Source: Streptomyces sp. Ru71 (GTDB taxonomy: Bacteria > Actinomycetota > Actinomycetes > Streptomycetales > Streptomycetaceae). Taken from it: a stretch of DNA of 41,087 nt. The position numbers and the translations under genes are program-made. Position 1 is the stretch's first letter. Every line of letters begins with the position of its first letter. The stretch lies in contig NZ_PQSS01000066.1 in NCBI RefSeq assembly GCF_002920535.1, positions 1-41,087 of the forward strand, in the 5' to 3' direction. The notes beneath the pieces were generated by a model that did not search any database, was not told the DNA's origin, and was given only the letters and a program-made list of their open reading frames with translations. Shown here one piece after another: positions 31,387-38,160 of this stretch.

Positions 31387-31959
31387 GTGTCAGACCTCGA
31401 CCTGCTGACCCAGTCCCTCGCGCGCAACGTCAAGCGCTGGCGTACCGAGCGCGGATTCACCCTCGACGGGCTCGCCGCGCGGGCCGGCGTCAGCCGCGGC
31501 ATGCTCATCCAGATCGAGCAGGCCCGCACCAACCCGAGCATCGGCACGGTCGTCAAGATCGGTGACGCGCTGGGCATCAGCATCACGACCCTGCTCGACT
31601 ACGAACAGGGCCCGACGGTCCGCATCGTCCCCGCCGACCAGGCGGTACGGCTGTGGCACACCGACGCCGGCAGCTACAACCGCCTGCTGGCCGGCACCGA
31701 GGCCCCCGGCCCGCTGGAGATGTGGGACTGGCGGCTGATGCCGGGCGAGTCCAGCCCGTCCGACCCGCACCCGGCCGGCACCGTCGAGCTCGTGCACGTC
31801 ACCGCCGGAGAGCTGACCCTCACCGTGGAGGGCGTCGCCCACCGGGTACCGGCCGGCGCCAGCGCCTCCTTCGAGGCCAACACCCCGCACACCTACGGCA
31901 ACGAGGGCGACGAGCCGATGGAGATGATCATGGCCGTCTCGGTGCCGCCCGTGCGCTGA
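31387..31959 (+). CDS. XRE-family regulator with C-terminal cupin sensor domain
   Basis: 190-residue regulator. Residues 8-65 form a Cro/cI-type helix-turn-helix (LARNVKRWRTERGFTLDGLAARAGVSRGMLIQIEQARTNPSIGTVVKIGDALG, read in segments). Residues about 115-185 form a cupin barrel (VHVTAGELTLTVEGVAHRVPAGASASFEANTPHTYGN). The cupin likely binds a small ligand or metal. HTH-cupin proteins often regulate an adjacent transporter or catabolic gene. Here the divergent EamA transporter is the obvious target. GTG start at 31387 with GGACGGAA upstream. Confidence 0.92.
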   Translation: MSDLDLLTQSLARNVKRWRTERGFTLDGLAARAGVSRGMLIQIEQARTNPSIGTVVKIGDALGISITTLLDYEQGPTVRIVPADQAVRLWHTDAGSYNRLLAGTEAPGPLEMWDWRLMPGESSPSDPHPAGTVELVHVTAGELTLTVEGVAHRVPAGASASFEANTPHTYGNEGDEPMEMIMAVSVPPVR

Positions 31960-32002
31960 GACGCCCCCGCACCGCGCCCGCCGCAGTTGCTAGCGTGCCG
32001 CC

Positions 32003-32560
32003 ATGCAGGCACCCATCGGACACTTCGAGCAGGCCACGCCCGCCCCCGACTGCCTCGACGAGCTGACCCCGCCGGTCGCCGACGCCGTACGGCGCTGGCA
32101 CGGCAGCGTGCCGGCCGAGCAGATCGTCTACGTCGACACCGACCCGCAGTGGGCCGACACCGCCGTCTTCGTCGAGCACTACGGCCGTGAGCTGCTGGAG
32201 CAGAGCGCGAACTGCGTGGTCGTGGCCGGCAAGCGCGGCGGTGAGACCACGCTCGCCGCGTGCGTCGTGCTCTCCACCACCCGCGTCGACGTCAACGGCG
32301 TGGTGCGCCGTCACCTGGGTGTGCGCAAGGCGTCCTTCGCGCCGATGGACACGGCGACGGGGCGGACCGGCATGGAGTACGGCGGTGTCACGCCGATCGG
32401 TCTGCCCGAGGGCTGGCCGGTCCTGGTGGACGCCGCGGTCGTCGACCTGCCCTACGTCCTGGTCGGCAGCGGGCGGCGGCGCGGCAAGCTGCTGGTGCCG
32501 GGCAAGGCGTTCGCCGAACTGCCTGGCGCGGTCGTGCTGGAGGGGCTGGGCGTCGCCTGA
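32003..32560 (+). CDS. YbaK/EbsC-domain protein (aminoacyl-tRNA deacylase family)
   Basis: 185-residue protein with the YbaK/ProRS-INS fold that hydrolyses mischarged aminoacyl-tRNAs in trans. The core is recognisable: SANCVVVAGKRGGETTLAACVVLSTTRVDVNGVVRRHLGVRKASFAP, with the conserved Lys of CVVVAGKR near residue 76, and YGGVTPIGLPEGWPVLVD near 126-142. The N-terminal 30 residues differ from E. coli YbaK. The tRNA specificity cannot be read from the sequence. The ATG at 32003 lies 6 nt after TAGCGT (31991-31996), which predicts a leaderless mRNA, and only 43 nt after the XRE-cupin stop. Confidence 0.88.
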   Translation: MQAPIGHFEQATPAPDCLDELTPPVADAVRRWHGSVPAEQIVYVDTDPQWADTAVFVEHYGRELLEQSANCVVVAGKRGGETTLAACVVLSTTRVDVNGVVRRHLGVRKASFAPMDTATGRTGMEYGGVTPIGLPEGWPVLVDAAVVDLPYVLVGSGRRRGKLLVPGKAFAELPGAVVLEGLGVA

Positions 32561-32591
32561 CACCTCCGGAGGCTGACCCGTGCGGCGGACG

Positions 32592-33785
32592 TCACGCGGC
32601 CCGTGCGTGGTGCGCCAGCGCCAGGTGCGGGTCCGCCTCGCCCGGCACCGGCGCCGGGTCCGCGTGCACCAGGGCCGCCGTCAGCCGCGGCACCGCGTGC
32701 AGCAGGGCGTGCTCGGCGTCCACGGCGATCGCGTGCGCCCGCCGCACCGACACCTCGCCGTCCACCACGACCGAGACCTCCGCGCGCAGCCGGTGCCCGA
32801 TCCAGCGCAGCCGCAGCTCACCCACCCCGCGCACCCCGGGCACCGTGCGCAGCGCCGCCTCCGCCCGGTCCACCAGTGCCGGGTCGACGGCGTCCAGCAC
32901 GCGCCGGAACACCTCCCGGGCCGCGTCCCGCAGCACCAGGGCGATCGCCGCGGTGATCACGAGTCCCACCAGCGGGTCGGCCAGGTCCCAGCCCAGGGCC
33001 GAGCCGGCCGCGCCGAGCAGCACCGCCAGCGACGTGAACGCGTCGGTGCGGGCGTGCAGTCCGTCGGCGACCAGCGCGGCCGAGCCGATCTCCCGGCCGA
33101 CGCGGATGCGGTACCGGGCCACCCACTCGTTGCCGGCGAACCCGGCCAGGGCGGCCACCGCCACCGCGCCCACATGCGTCACCGGCCGCGGATCGAGCAG
33201 CCTGCCGACCGCCGTCCACCCGGCGAACACCGCCGACGCGGCGATCGTCAGCACGATGACCAGCCCGGCCAGATCCTCGGCACGCCCGAAGCCGTAGGTG
33301 AAGCGCCGGGTCGCCGCCCGGCGGCCCAGGACGAACGCGATGCCCAGCGGTACGGCCGTCAGCGCGTCCGCCGCGTTGTGCACCGTGTCGCCGAGCAGCG
33401 CCACCGAGCCCGACACCGCCACCACCAGCGCCTGCGCCAGCGCGGTCACGCCGAGCACCGCGAGGGAGACCCACAGCGCGCGCATGCCCCGGGCGGACGA
33501 CTCCAGGGCGGCGTCCACCTTGTCGGCACTCTCGTGGGAGTGCGGGGTGAGCAGATGCGCGAGGCGGTGAGCGAGGCGGGCGTACCGGCCCTGCGCGTGC
33601 TCGTGCGGGTGCTCGCCGTGCCCTTCGTGCCGGTGCGCGTGCTCGTGCGGGTGCTCGCCGTGCCCTTCGTGCCGGTGCGCGGGGTGGTGCGGGTGCTCGC
33701 CGTGCCCTTCGTGCCGGTGCGCGTGCTCGTGCGGGTGCTCGCCGTGCCCCTCGTGCCGGTGCGCGTGGTGGTGCCGGTCGCTCAC
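32592..33785 (-). CDS. Cation diffusion facilitator (CDF) metal transporter with His-rich N-terminal repeats
   Basis: 397-residue efflux pump for divalent metals such as zinc. The N-terminal 65 residues contain four tandem 14-residue repeats of the type HRHEGHGEHPHEHA, a likely metal-buffering tail. Six membrane helices follow from about residue 95. HNAADALTAVPLG is in TM2 and HARTDAFTSLAVLLG is in TM5, which carry the transport-site His/Asp residues. A cytoplasmic C-terminal domain (RTVPGVRGVGELRLRWIGHRLRAEVSVVVD) completes the CDF plan. The GTG at 33785 has GGGGAG upstream. It is divergent from an ArsR-type regulator, fitting metal-induced expression. HxxxD sites in both TM2 and TM5 favour zinc or cobalt over iron. 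Confidence 0.93.
   Translation of the reverse strand: MSDRHHHAHRHEGHGEHPHEHAHRHEGHGEHPHHPAHRHEGHGEHPHEHAHRHEGHGEHPHEHAQGRYARLAHRLAHLLTPHSHESADKVDAALESSARGMRALWVSLAVLGVTALAQALVVAVSGSVALLGDTVHNAADALTAVPLGIAFVLGRRAATRRFTYGFGRAEDLAGLVIVLTIAASAVFAGWTAVGRLLDPRPVTHVGAVAVAALAGFAGNEWVARYRIRVGREIGSAALVADGLHARTDAFTSLAVLLGAAGSALGWDLADPLVGLVITAAIALVLRDAAREVFRRVLDAVDPALVDRAEAALRTVPGVRGVGELRLRWIGHRLRAEVSVVVDGEVSVRRAHAIAVDAEHALLHAVPRLTAALVHADPAPVPGEADPHLALAHHARAA
33597..33764. repeat. Four tandem 42-bp repeats encoding the His-rich tail of the CDF protein
   Basis: Units are at 33597-33638, 33639-33680, 33681-33722 and 33723-33764, in frame with the minus-strand gene. The first two are identical. The third differs at its first few bases (GGGGTGG for GTGCTCG) and the fourth by one base. 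The near identity suggests recent expansion or slippage. Confidence 0.9.
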
Positions 33786-33809
33786 GGGTCTCCCCTTTCG
33801 GTGTTCGGG

Positions 33810-33855
33810 GTGGACGTACCCCGTCCACGGCGCCATTATGTGCGTATGAGCGCAC
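33810..33855 (+). promoter_or_regulatory. Promoter and operator candidates of the ArsR gene
   Basis: TGGACG (33811-33816), a 17-nt spacer and CATTAT (33834-33839) place +1 at about 33846, the ATG itself. Two inverted repeats lie here: GTGGACG-N5-CGTCCAC (33810-33828) and GTGCG-N6-CGCAC (33840-33855) over the start. Either could bind the ArsR protein and also affect the divergent CDF promoter. Confidence 0.45.
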
Positions 33856-34205
33856 GCATGCACCTGTCATCTGCACATGATGCGCATCCGCGCACCCCCG
33901 GCGAGGAGCAGTTCGCGCTCGCGGCCGAACTGCTCTCCCTGCTCGGGGACCGCACCCGCCTGGCCCTGCTGCACGCCCTGGCCACCCGGGAGGCCGACGT
34001 CGGAACGCTCACCGAGGCGTGCGGGGCGGCCCGCCCGGCGGTGAGCCAGCACCTGGCCCGGCTGCGCCTCGCCGGGCTGGTGACCACCCGCAAGGAGGGA
34101 CGCCGGGTGATCTACGCGCTGCGCGACGGCCATCTGCGGCGCCTGGTCGACGAGGCGCTCAGCGTCGCCGACCACCGGCTCACGGACCGGCCCCCGCACG
34201 ACTGA
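33846..34205 (+). CDS. ArsR/SmtB family metalloregulator
   Basis: 119-residue winged-helix repressor. The HTH is RTRLALLHALATREADVGTLTEACGAARPAVSQHLARLRLAGLVTTRKEGRRVIYAL, read as successive segments. The N-terminus has several His (MHLSSAHDAHPR) and the C-terminal helix has DEALSVADHRLTDRPPHD. DxxxH/His residues in such positions resemble the alpha-5 zinc site of SmtB/CzrA-type proteins. There is no ELCVCDL-type Cys motif, so arsenic or cadmium is less likely than zinc, nickel or cobalt. It diverges from the CDF exporter and probably represses it. The start at 33846 coincides with predicted +1. The ATG at 33858 is an alternative. Its stop is one base from the stop of the convergent PobA-like gene. 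Confidence 0.9.
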   Translation: MSARMHLSSAHDAHPRTPGEEQFALAAELLSLLGDRTRLALLHALATREADVGTLTEACGAARPAVSQHLARLRLAGLVTTRKEGRRVIYALRDGHLRRLVDEALSVADHRLTDRPPHD

Positions 34206-34206
34206 C

Positions 34207-35424
34207 TCAGTAGCGCTCCGCGCTGCCCAGGTACTGCTCGGCGAACGCGGCGGCGGCCACCGGCGAGCTGAACAGCCGCCGCAGCCGGGCCAGCGCGGTC
34301 CCCGCCCGGAACGGCTCGCCCGCCGCCGGCCCGTGGTACACCTCCGACAGCCACTGCGAGAACTCCTGGTAGTCCCACACCCGGCGCAGACACGCCGCGG
34401 AGTAGCCCGCGAGCGAGCTGTCGTCGTCCCGGGTCAGCCGGGCCACCAGGGCGTCGCCGAGCAGGAACGCGTCATGCAGCGCGAGGTTCATGCCCTTGGC
34501 GGCGATCGGCGCGACGAGATGGGCGGCGTCACCGGCCAGGAACAGCCGGCCGGACGCCATCGGCTCGACGACGTAGTCGTGCATGTCCAGCACGCGCTGC
34601 TCGATCAGCGGCCCCTCGACCGGCTCCGGTGCCCCCCGAGCCGCGAGCCGCACCCGCAGCTCCTCCCACACGCGCGCGTGCGACCAGCTCTCCGCATCGT
34701 CGCCGGGCGGGCACTGCAGGTAGTAGCGGGTCATCTCGGGGCTGCGCGGCATCTGCCCGGCGAACCCGTGCGGATGGACGCCGAAGAGCACACAGTCCGT
34801 GGACGGCGGCGCCTCGGCGAGCAGCGCCAGCCAGCCGATGCCGTAGTCGTGCCGGGCCACCCGCGCCCGGCCGTCCGTCACCACCGCCCGCGTCACCCCG
34901 CGCGCCCCGTCGCACCCGGCGACGAAGTCACAGCGCAGCAGCCGCCGTTCACCCGTCTTTGGGCAGGTGTACGACACCGACGGCCGGTCGGAGTCGATGT
35001 CGTGGACGGCCACGTCCCGCACCTCGAACCGGACGTCCCCGCCGCGCTCGTCGGCGTACGCGCGCACCAGGTCGGTCACCAGCAACGGCTGCGGATACAC
35101 CCAGTGGTGAAGGCCCGTCAGATCGCCGTAGCCGAAGCGGTACCGGCCGCCGCCGAAGCGGAACTCGCACGCCGTGTGCCGCTGGGCGCCGGCCAGCAGG
35201 CTCCCGCCGAGCCCGCGCTTGTCCAGCTCCCGGACCGCCCATTCCTCCAGCACCCCGGCTCTGGGCCGCCGTTCGATGAACTGCCGGGTCTCGGTCTCCA
35301 GCACCACGCACCGCACACCGGCGGCCGAGAGGATGTTGGCGACCGTGAGGCCGGCGGGTCCGGCACCCACGACGACGACGGGAAAGTGCTCTATGACAGG
35401 GGAGTTGGGGGTCACGCCGGTCAT
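34207..35424 (-). CDS. PobA-like FAD-dependent hydroxybenzoate hydroxylase
   Basis: 405-residue group A flavin monooxygenase most similar to p-hydroxybenzoate hydroxylase. Matching blocks are VVVGAGPAGLTVANIL, RPRAGVLEEW, FVAGCDGARGVTR, GIGWLALLAEAPP, TRYYLQCP, VEPMASGRLFLAGDAAHLVAPIAAKGMNLALHD and YSAACLRRVWDYQEFSQWL. In an ungapped alignment to the Pseudomonas enzyme as I remember it, the Arg binding the substrate carboxylate is kept (Arg227 here, R214 there). The proton-relay Tyr201 is Phe214 and Ser212 is Met225. Position Tyr385 appears kept (AEQYLGS). The substrate may therefore not be 4-hydroxybenzoate, and no gene symbol is assigned. It stands alone, with no protocatechuate pathway genes nearby. 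Confidence 0.85.
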   Translation of the reverse strand: MTGVTPNSPVIEHFPVVVVGAGPAGLTVANILSAAGVRCVVLETETRQFIERRPRAGVLEEWAVRELDKRGLGGSLLAGAQRHTACEFRFGGGRYRFGYGDLTGLHHWVYPQPLLVTDLVRAYADERGGDVRFEVRDVAVHDIDSDRPSVSYTCPKTGERRLLRCDFVAGCDGARGVTRAVVTDGRARVARHDYGIGWLALLAEAPPSTDCVLFGVHPHGFAGQMPRSPEMTRYYLQCPPGDDAESWSHARVWEELRVRLAARGAPEPVEGPLIEQRVLDMHDYVVEPMASGRLFLAGDAAHLVAPIAAKGMNLALHDAFLLGDALVARLTRDDDSSLAGYSAACLRRVWDYQEFSQWLSEVYHGPAAGEPFRAGTALARLRRLFSSPVAAAAFAEQYLGSAERY

Positions 35425-35444
35425 TATGGCCGGGACCCCGCAGG

Positions 35445-35852
35445 TCAGCGCAGCCTGGGGATCTCGATGGCGGGGCAGCGGTCCATGACCATCTCCAGAC
35501 CGGCGGCGCGTACGCGCGCGTAGGCGTCCTCGTCGATCACGCCGAGCTGGAACCAGACCGCCCTGGCGCCCTTGGCGACGGCCTCGTCCGCGACACCGCC
35601 GGCCAGGTCGCTGTTGACGAAGACGTCCACGACGTCCACGTCGAAGGGGATGTCCGCGAGCGTGGCGTACCCCCGCTCGCCGTGCACCGTCTCCGCCTTC
35701 GGGTGCACCGGCACGATCCGCTTGCCGAACCGCTGGAGCACCTGTGCGACCCCGTAGGCGGCACGGCCGCGGTTCCCGGACAGCCCGACGATTGCCCAGG
35801 TGTCACCGAGCTCGGTGAGGATCTTGCGGATGGTTGCCTCGTCGCCGTACAC
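35445..35852 (-). CDS. CoA-binding protein (CoA_binding_2, YccU-like)
   Basis: 135-residue single-domain Rossmann protein related to the CoA-binding domain of succinyl-CoA synthetase. The nucleotide/CoA loop GDTWAIVGLSGNRGRAAYGVAQVLQRFGKRIVPVHP is at about 16-51, and VDVVDVFVNSDLAGGVADEAVAKGARAVWFQLG at about 72-104 is the second conserved half. It ends with RCPAIEIPRL. Proteins of this type bind CoA, and some participate in redox CoAlation, but no reaction is assigned. The GTG at 35852 has GGAGG six bases upstream and starts exactly at the domain. It is divergent from the MshC-like gene at 35967. Confidence 0.88.
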   Translation of the reverse strand: MYGDEATIRKILTELGDTWAIVGLSGNRGRAAYGVAQVLQRFGKRIVPVHPKAETVHGERGYATLADIPFDVDVVDVFVNSDLAGGVADEAVAKGARAVWFQLGVIDEDAYARVRAAGLEMVMDRCPAIEIPRLR

Positions 35853-35966
35853 CGGCGGCCTCCCTGGACGTCGAAGTGAAGGGGAAACGCTCTCCTGGTC
35901 GACAACCGTCGAGGGGCGGCCGGGATTCCGCCTGCGCGCGGGCGCTGTCGGGCCTACGCTCGCTGC

Positions 35967-36842
35967 GTGCTGCGCATCACCGACGCCCGAACCGGAAACC
36001 TCGTCGAGGCCGCCCCCGTGCGCCGCGGCCTCACCCGCATCGAGGCGCACGCGCCCGGCCACGACGCCGCCTCCCTGCGGGTCCTGCTCGTCACCGACCT
36101 GCTCGTGCGCGCCCTGGAACTCGGCGGCACGCCCGTGTGGGCGCTGCTGGCCGGACACCGGGAGCGGGCGGAGCTGCGCGCGAGCGCCGCGGCCCTCGGC
36201 ATCCGCCCGCTGGAGGAAGCCCATGACGCGGTGACCGGCGGTCTGGGCGAGGCCCAGGTCGTCCACGTGGTGGGGGAGGGCGGGATCGCGGTGGAGGAGC
36301 GCGGGACCGTCGCGGGGGACGGCGGCACGGCCCCGGACGGTGTCCGGCTCGCGGTCGGGCCCGTGATCCTGGCGGACGGTGATCCGGGGGACCGTGATCC
36401 GGAGGTCGGCGCTCCAGAGGGCGTCGTTGCAGAGGATGTCGATCTGCTGGACCAGGACCGGGCCGGCGGCCTCCGGGTGCCCGGCCTCCCGGCGGGCGCC
36501 GACCCCGCCGCCGTACGTCTCGCACTGCTGTCCGCGCCCCGCACCGCGCCCGTCCGGCTGGACCCGCAGACGCTGGCCGTGGCCCACGGCACGCTCACCC
36601 GCTGGCGCCGCGCCGTCGCAGGCTGGGCGTGCCGGCCCTCGCGGCCTGTCCCGGACGAGGTGCGCACCGCACTGCGCACCGCCTGGGAGGACGACCTCGA
36701 CATGCCCGCCGTGCTGGACGTCCTGCGCCGCGTGGAGGACGCCGGACCCGAGCTGCCGGAGGGCGCACGCTTCGAGACGTACGTCTACGCCGACCGCCTG
36801 CTCGCTCTGGACCTCGCCCGCGACCTGGGCTCCGCGCCATGA
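35967..36842 (+). CDS. Degenerate MshC/cysteinyl-tRNA synthetase-like protein (probable pseudo-enzyme)
   Basis: 291-residue protein whose ends resemble MshC and cysteinyl-tRNA synthetase. The N-terminus LRITDARTGNLVEAAPVRRG matches the family opening (LRLYDTATR...). Residues 29-52 align with the HIGH region but read APGHDAASLRVLLVTDLLVRALELGG. Residues 178-218 (DPAAVRLALLSA...LTRWRRAVA) and 233-255 (AWEDDLDMPAVLDVLRRV) match the C-terminal helical domain (DPSAIRLGLLAG...RLARWR, DDLDTPxALAAL). The zinc Cys of YVCG is absent, HIGH is lost, and the KMSKS region is replaced by an Asp/Gly-rich stretch at about 135-165. MshC has about 410 residues, so the catalytic core is mostly missing. It overlaps the sixA-like gene (ATGA). 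TACGCT ends 6 nt before its GTG. Confidence 0.7.
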   Translation: MLRITDARTGNLVEAAPVRRGLTRIEAHAPGHDAASLRVLLVTDLLVRALELGGTPVWALLAGHRERAELRASAAALGIRPLEEAHDAVTGGLGEAQVVHVVGEGGIAVEERGTVAGDGGTAPDGVRLAVGPVILADGDPGDRDPEVGAPEGVVAEDVDLLDQDRAGGLRVPGLPAGADPAAVRLALLSAPRTAPVRLDPQTLAVAHGTLTRWRRAVAGWACRPSRPVPDEVRTALRTAWEDDLDMPAVLDVLRRVEDAGPELPEGARFETYVYADRLLALDLARDLGSAP

Positions 36843-37378
36843 GCGCGGCCGGCGCCGGACCGCTGCGCCGGCTGGTGGTCCTGCGGCACGCCAAGTCGGC
36901 GTGGCCCGAGGGCGTCCCCGACCACGAGCGTCCGCTCGGGCCGCGCGGGCGGCGCGACGCCCCGGCCGCCGGGCGGGCCCTCGCCGAAGCGGACCTGCTC
37001 CCGGACCTCGCCCTGTGCTCCACGGCGCTGCGCGCCCGGCAGACCTGGGACCTGGCGGCCGCGCAGTGGGGCACCCCGCCCCCGGTCCGCTTCGAGCCGG
37101 GGCTGTACGCGGCCGCCGCCCAGGACCTGCTCCGGGCGGCCCGGGCGACACCGCCCCAGGTGCGGACCCTGCTGCTGATCGGGCACAACCCCGGCCTTGA
37201 GGACCTCGTCCTGACGCTGGCCGGGGACGGGGTCGACGACACCCTGGAGCGGCTCCGGGTGAAGTTCCCCACCTCCGCGATCGCGGTCCTCACCTGGTAC
37301 GGGCGCGACTGGGCCGCGCTCGCCCCGGGGGCGGCCCTCCTGACGTCCCTGACCGTGCCCAGAGGCGCCAAGCGGTAG
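36839..37378 (+). CDS. SixA-type phosphohistidine phosphatase
   Basis: 179-residue histidine-phosphatase-superfamily protein. The catalytic RHAKSAW is at about residues 16-22, and the second His motif LLIGHNPGLEDLVLTLAG is at about 111-128. A middle segment LCSTALRARQTWDL carries the family's third conserved Arg. SixA removes phosphate from phosphohistidine, for example on HPt domains or PTS proteins. The ATG overlaps the upstream stop (ATGA), so it is translationally coupled to the MshC-like protein. A functional link is therefore likely but unexplained. The next gene is 49 nt downstream with its own -10-like hexamer. Confidence 0.9.
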   Translation: MSAAGAGPLRRLVVLRHAKSAWPEGVPDHERPLGPRGRRDAPAAGRALAEADLLPDLALCSTALRARQTWDLAAAQWGTPPPVRFEPGLYAAAAQDLLRAARATPPQVRTLLLIGHNPGLEDLVLTLAGDGVDDTLERLRVKFPTSAIAVLTWYGRDWAALAPGAALLTSLTVPRGAKR

Positions 37379-37426
37379 CCCGGCCCACGGCGGGGCGCAT
37401 CCCTTCCGTGCGCATAGGCTGGCCGG

Positions 37427-38053
37427 ATGCAGGACGAGTACCGCACGATCGCCCGCCCCGGCGTGCACGAGACCGAGGTCAACCGCTCGCGTTTCCTGTG
37501 CGCCCTGGCCCCGGCGGCCACCGAGCAGGAGGCCCAGGAGTTCATCGCCGCGGTCCGCAAGGAGCACGCCGACGCCACGCACAACTGCTGGGCGTACGTC
37601 ATCGGCGCCGACGCCTCGACGCAGAAGGCCAGCGACGACGGCGAACCCGGCGGCACCGCGGGCGTGCCGATGCTCCAGATGTTGCTGCGCCGCGACATGC
37701 GGTACGTCGTCGCCGTCGTCACCCGCTACTACGGGGGCGTCAAGCTGGGCGCCGGCGGCCTGATCCGCGCCTACGGCGGCGCCGTCGGCGAGGCCCTGGA
37801 CGCCGTCGGGACGCTCACCCGCCGGCGCTTCCGCCTGGCCACCGTGACCGTCGACCACCAGCGGGCCGGCAAGGTGCAGAACGACCTGCGCTCCACCGGC
37901 CGCGAGGTGCGGGACGTGCGCTACGGCGAGGCCGTCACCATCGAGATCGGGCTGCCGGACGCGGAGGTGGACGCCTTCCGCGCCTGGCTGGCCGACGCCA
38001 CCGCGGGCACGGCCGGCTTCGAACTGGGCGGGGAGGCCTACGGGGACGCATGA
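37427..38053 (+). CDS. YigZ/IMPACT family protein
   Basis: 208-residue protein of the YigZ family. The N-terminal IMPACT domain has VNRSRFLCALAPA, ATHNCWAYVIG, SDDGEPGGTAGVPML and VTRYYGGVKLGAGGLIRAYGGAV. The C-terminal ferredoxin-like DUF1949 domain starts near residue 140 (VTVDHQRAGKVQNDLR). Eukaryotic IMPACT binds GCN1 to tune translational control; the bacterial role is undefined, probably ribosome- or nucleic-acid-related. The ATG lies 6 nt after TAGGCT (37415-37420), predicting a leaderless mRNA. It is followed by a hairpin at 38079-38107. Confidence 0.93.
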   Translation: MQDEYRTIARPGVHETEVNRSRFLCALAPAATEQEAQEFIAAVRKEHADATHNCWAYVIGADASTQKASDDGEPGGTAGVPMLQMLLRRDMRYVVAVVTRYYGGVKLGAGGLIRAYGGAVGEALDAVGTLTRRRFRLATVTVDHQRAGKVQNDLRSTGREVRDVRYGEAVTIEIGLPDAEVDAFRAWLADATAGTAGFELGGEAYGDA

Positions 38054-38078
38054 CATTCCGGACAATCCGCCTCTAACT

Positions 38079-38107
38079 GGCCCGCTCTGGAACGGTCATG
38101 GCGGGCC
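38079..38107 (+). terminator. Hairpin after the YigZ gene
   Basis: GGCCCGC (38079-38085) pairs with GCGGGCC (38101-38107), loop 15 nt, beginning 26 nt after the stop. A second inverted repeat GTTAC-GGGA-GTAAC (38108-38121) follows at once and could be a regulatory site for sbcD. Confidence 0.5.
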
Positions 38108-38160
38108 GTTACGGGAGTAACCGCCCGTGATGTCAGACCCGGCCGTTAACCTCGGGGATC

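Noticed and set aside
32580..34205. 541-aa plus-strand frame with a VRVLAVPFVPVR-type repeat
   Set aside because: The repeat is the antisense of the His-rich codons of the CDF exporter. Only the last 120 codons, the ArsR gene, are real.
36362..36405. Short direct repeat GGTGATCCGG/CGTGATCCGG inside the MshC-like gene
   Set aside because: Two imperfect 15-bp copies inside a coding Asp/Gly-rich linker; not enough to call a separate element.
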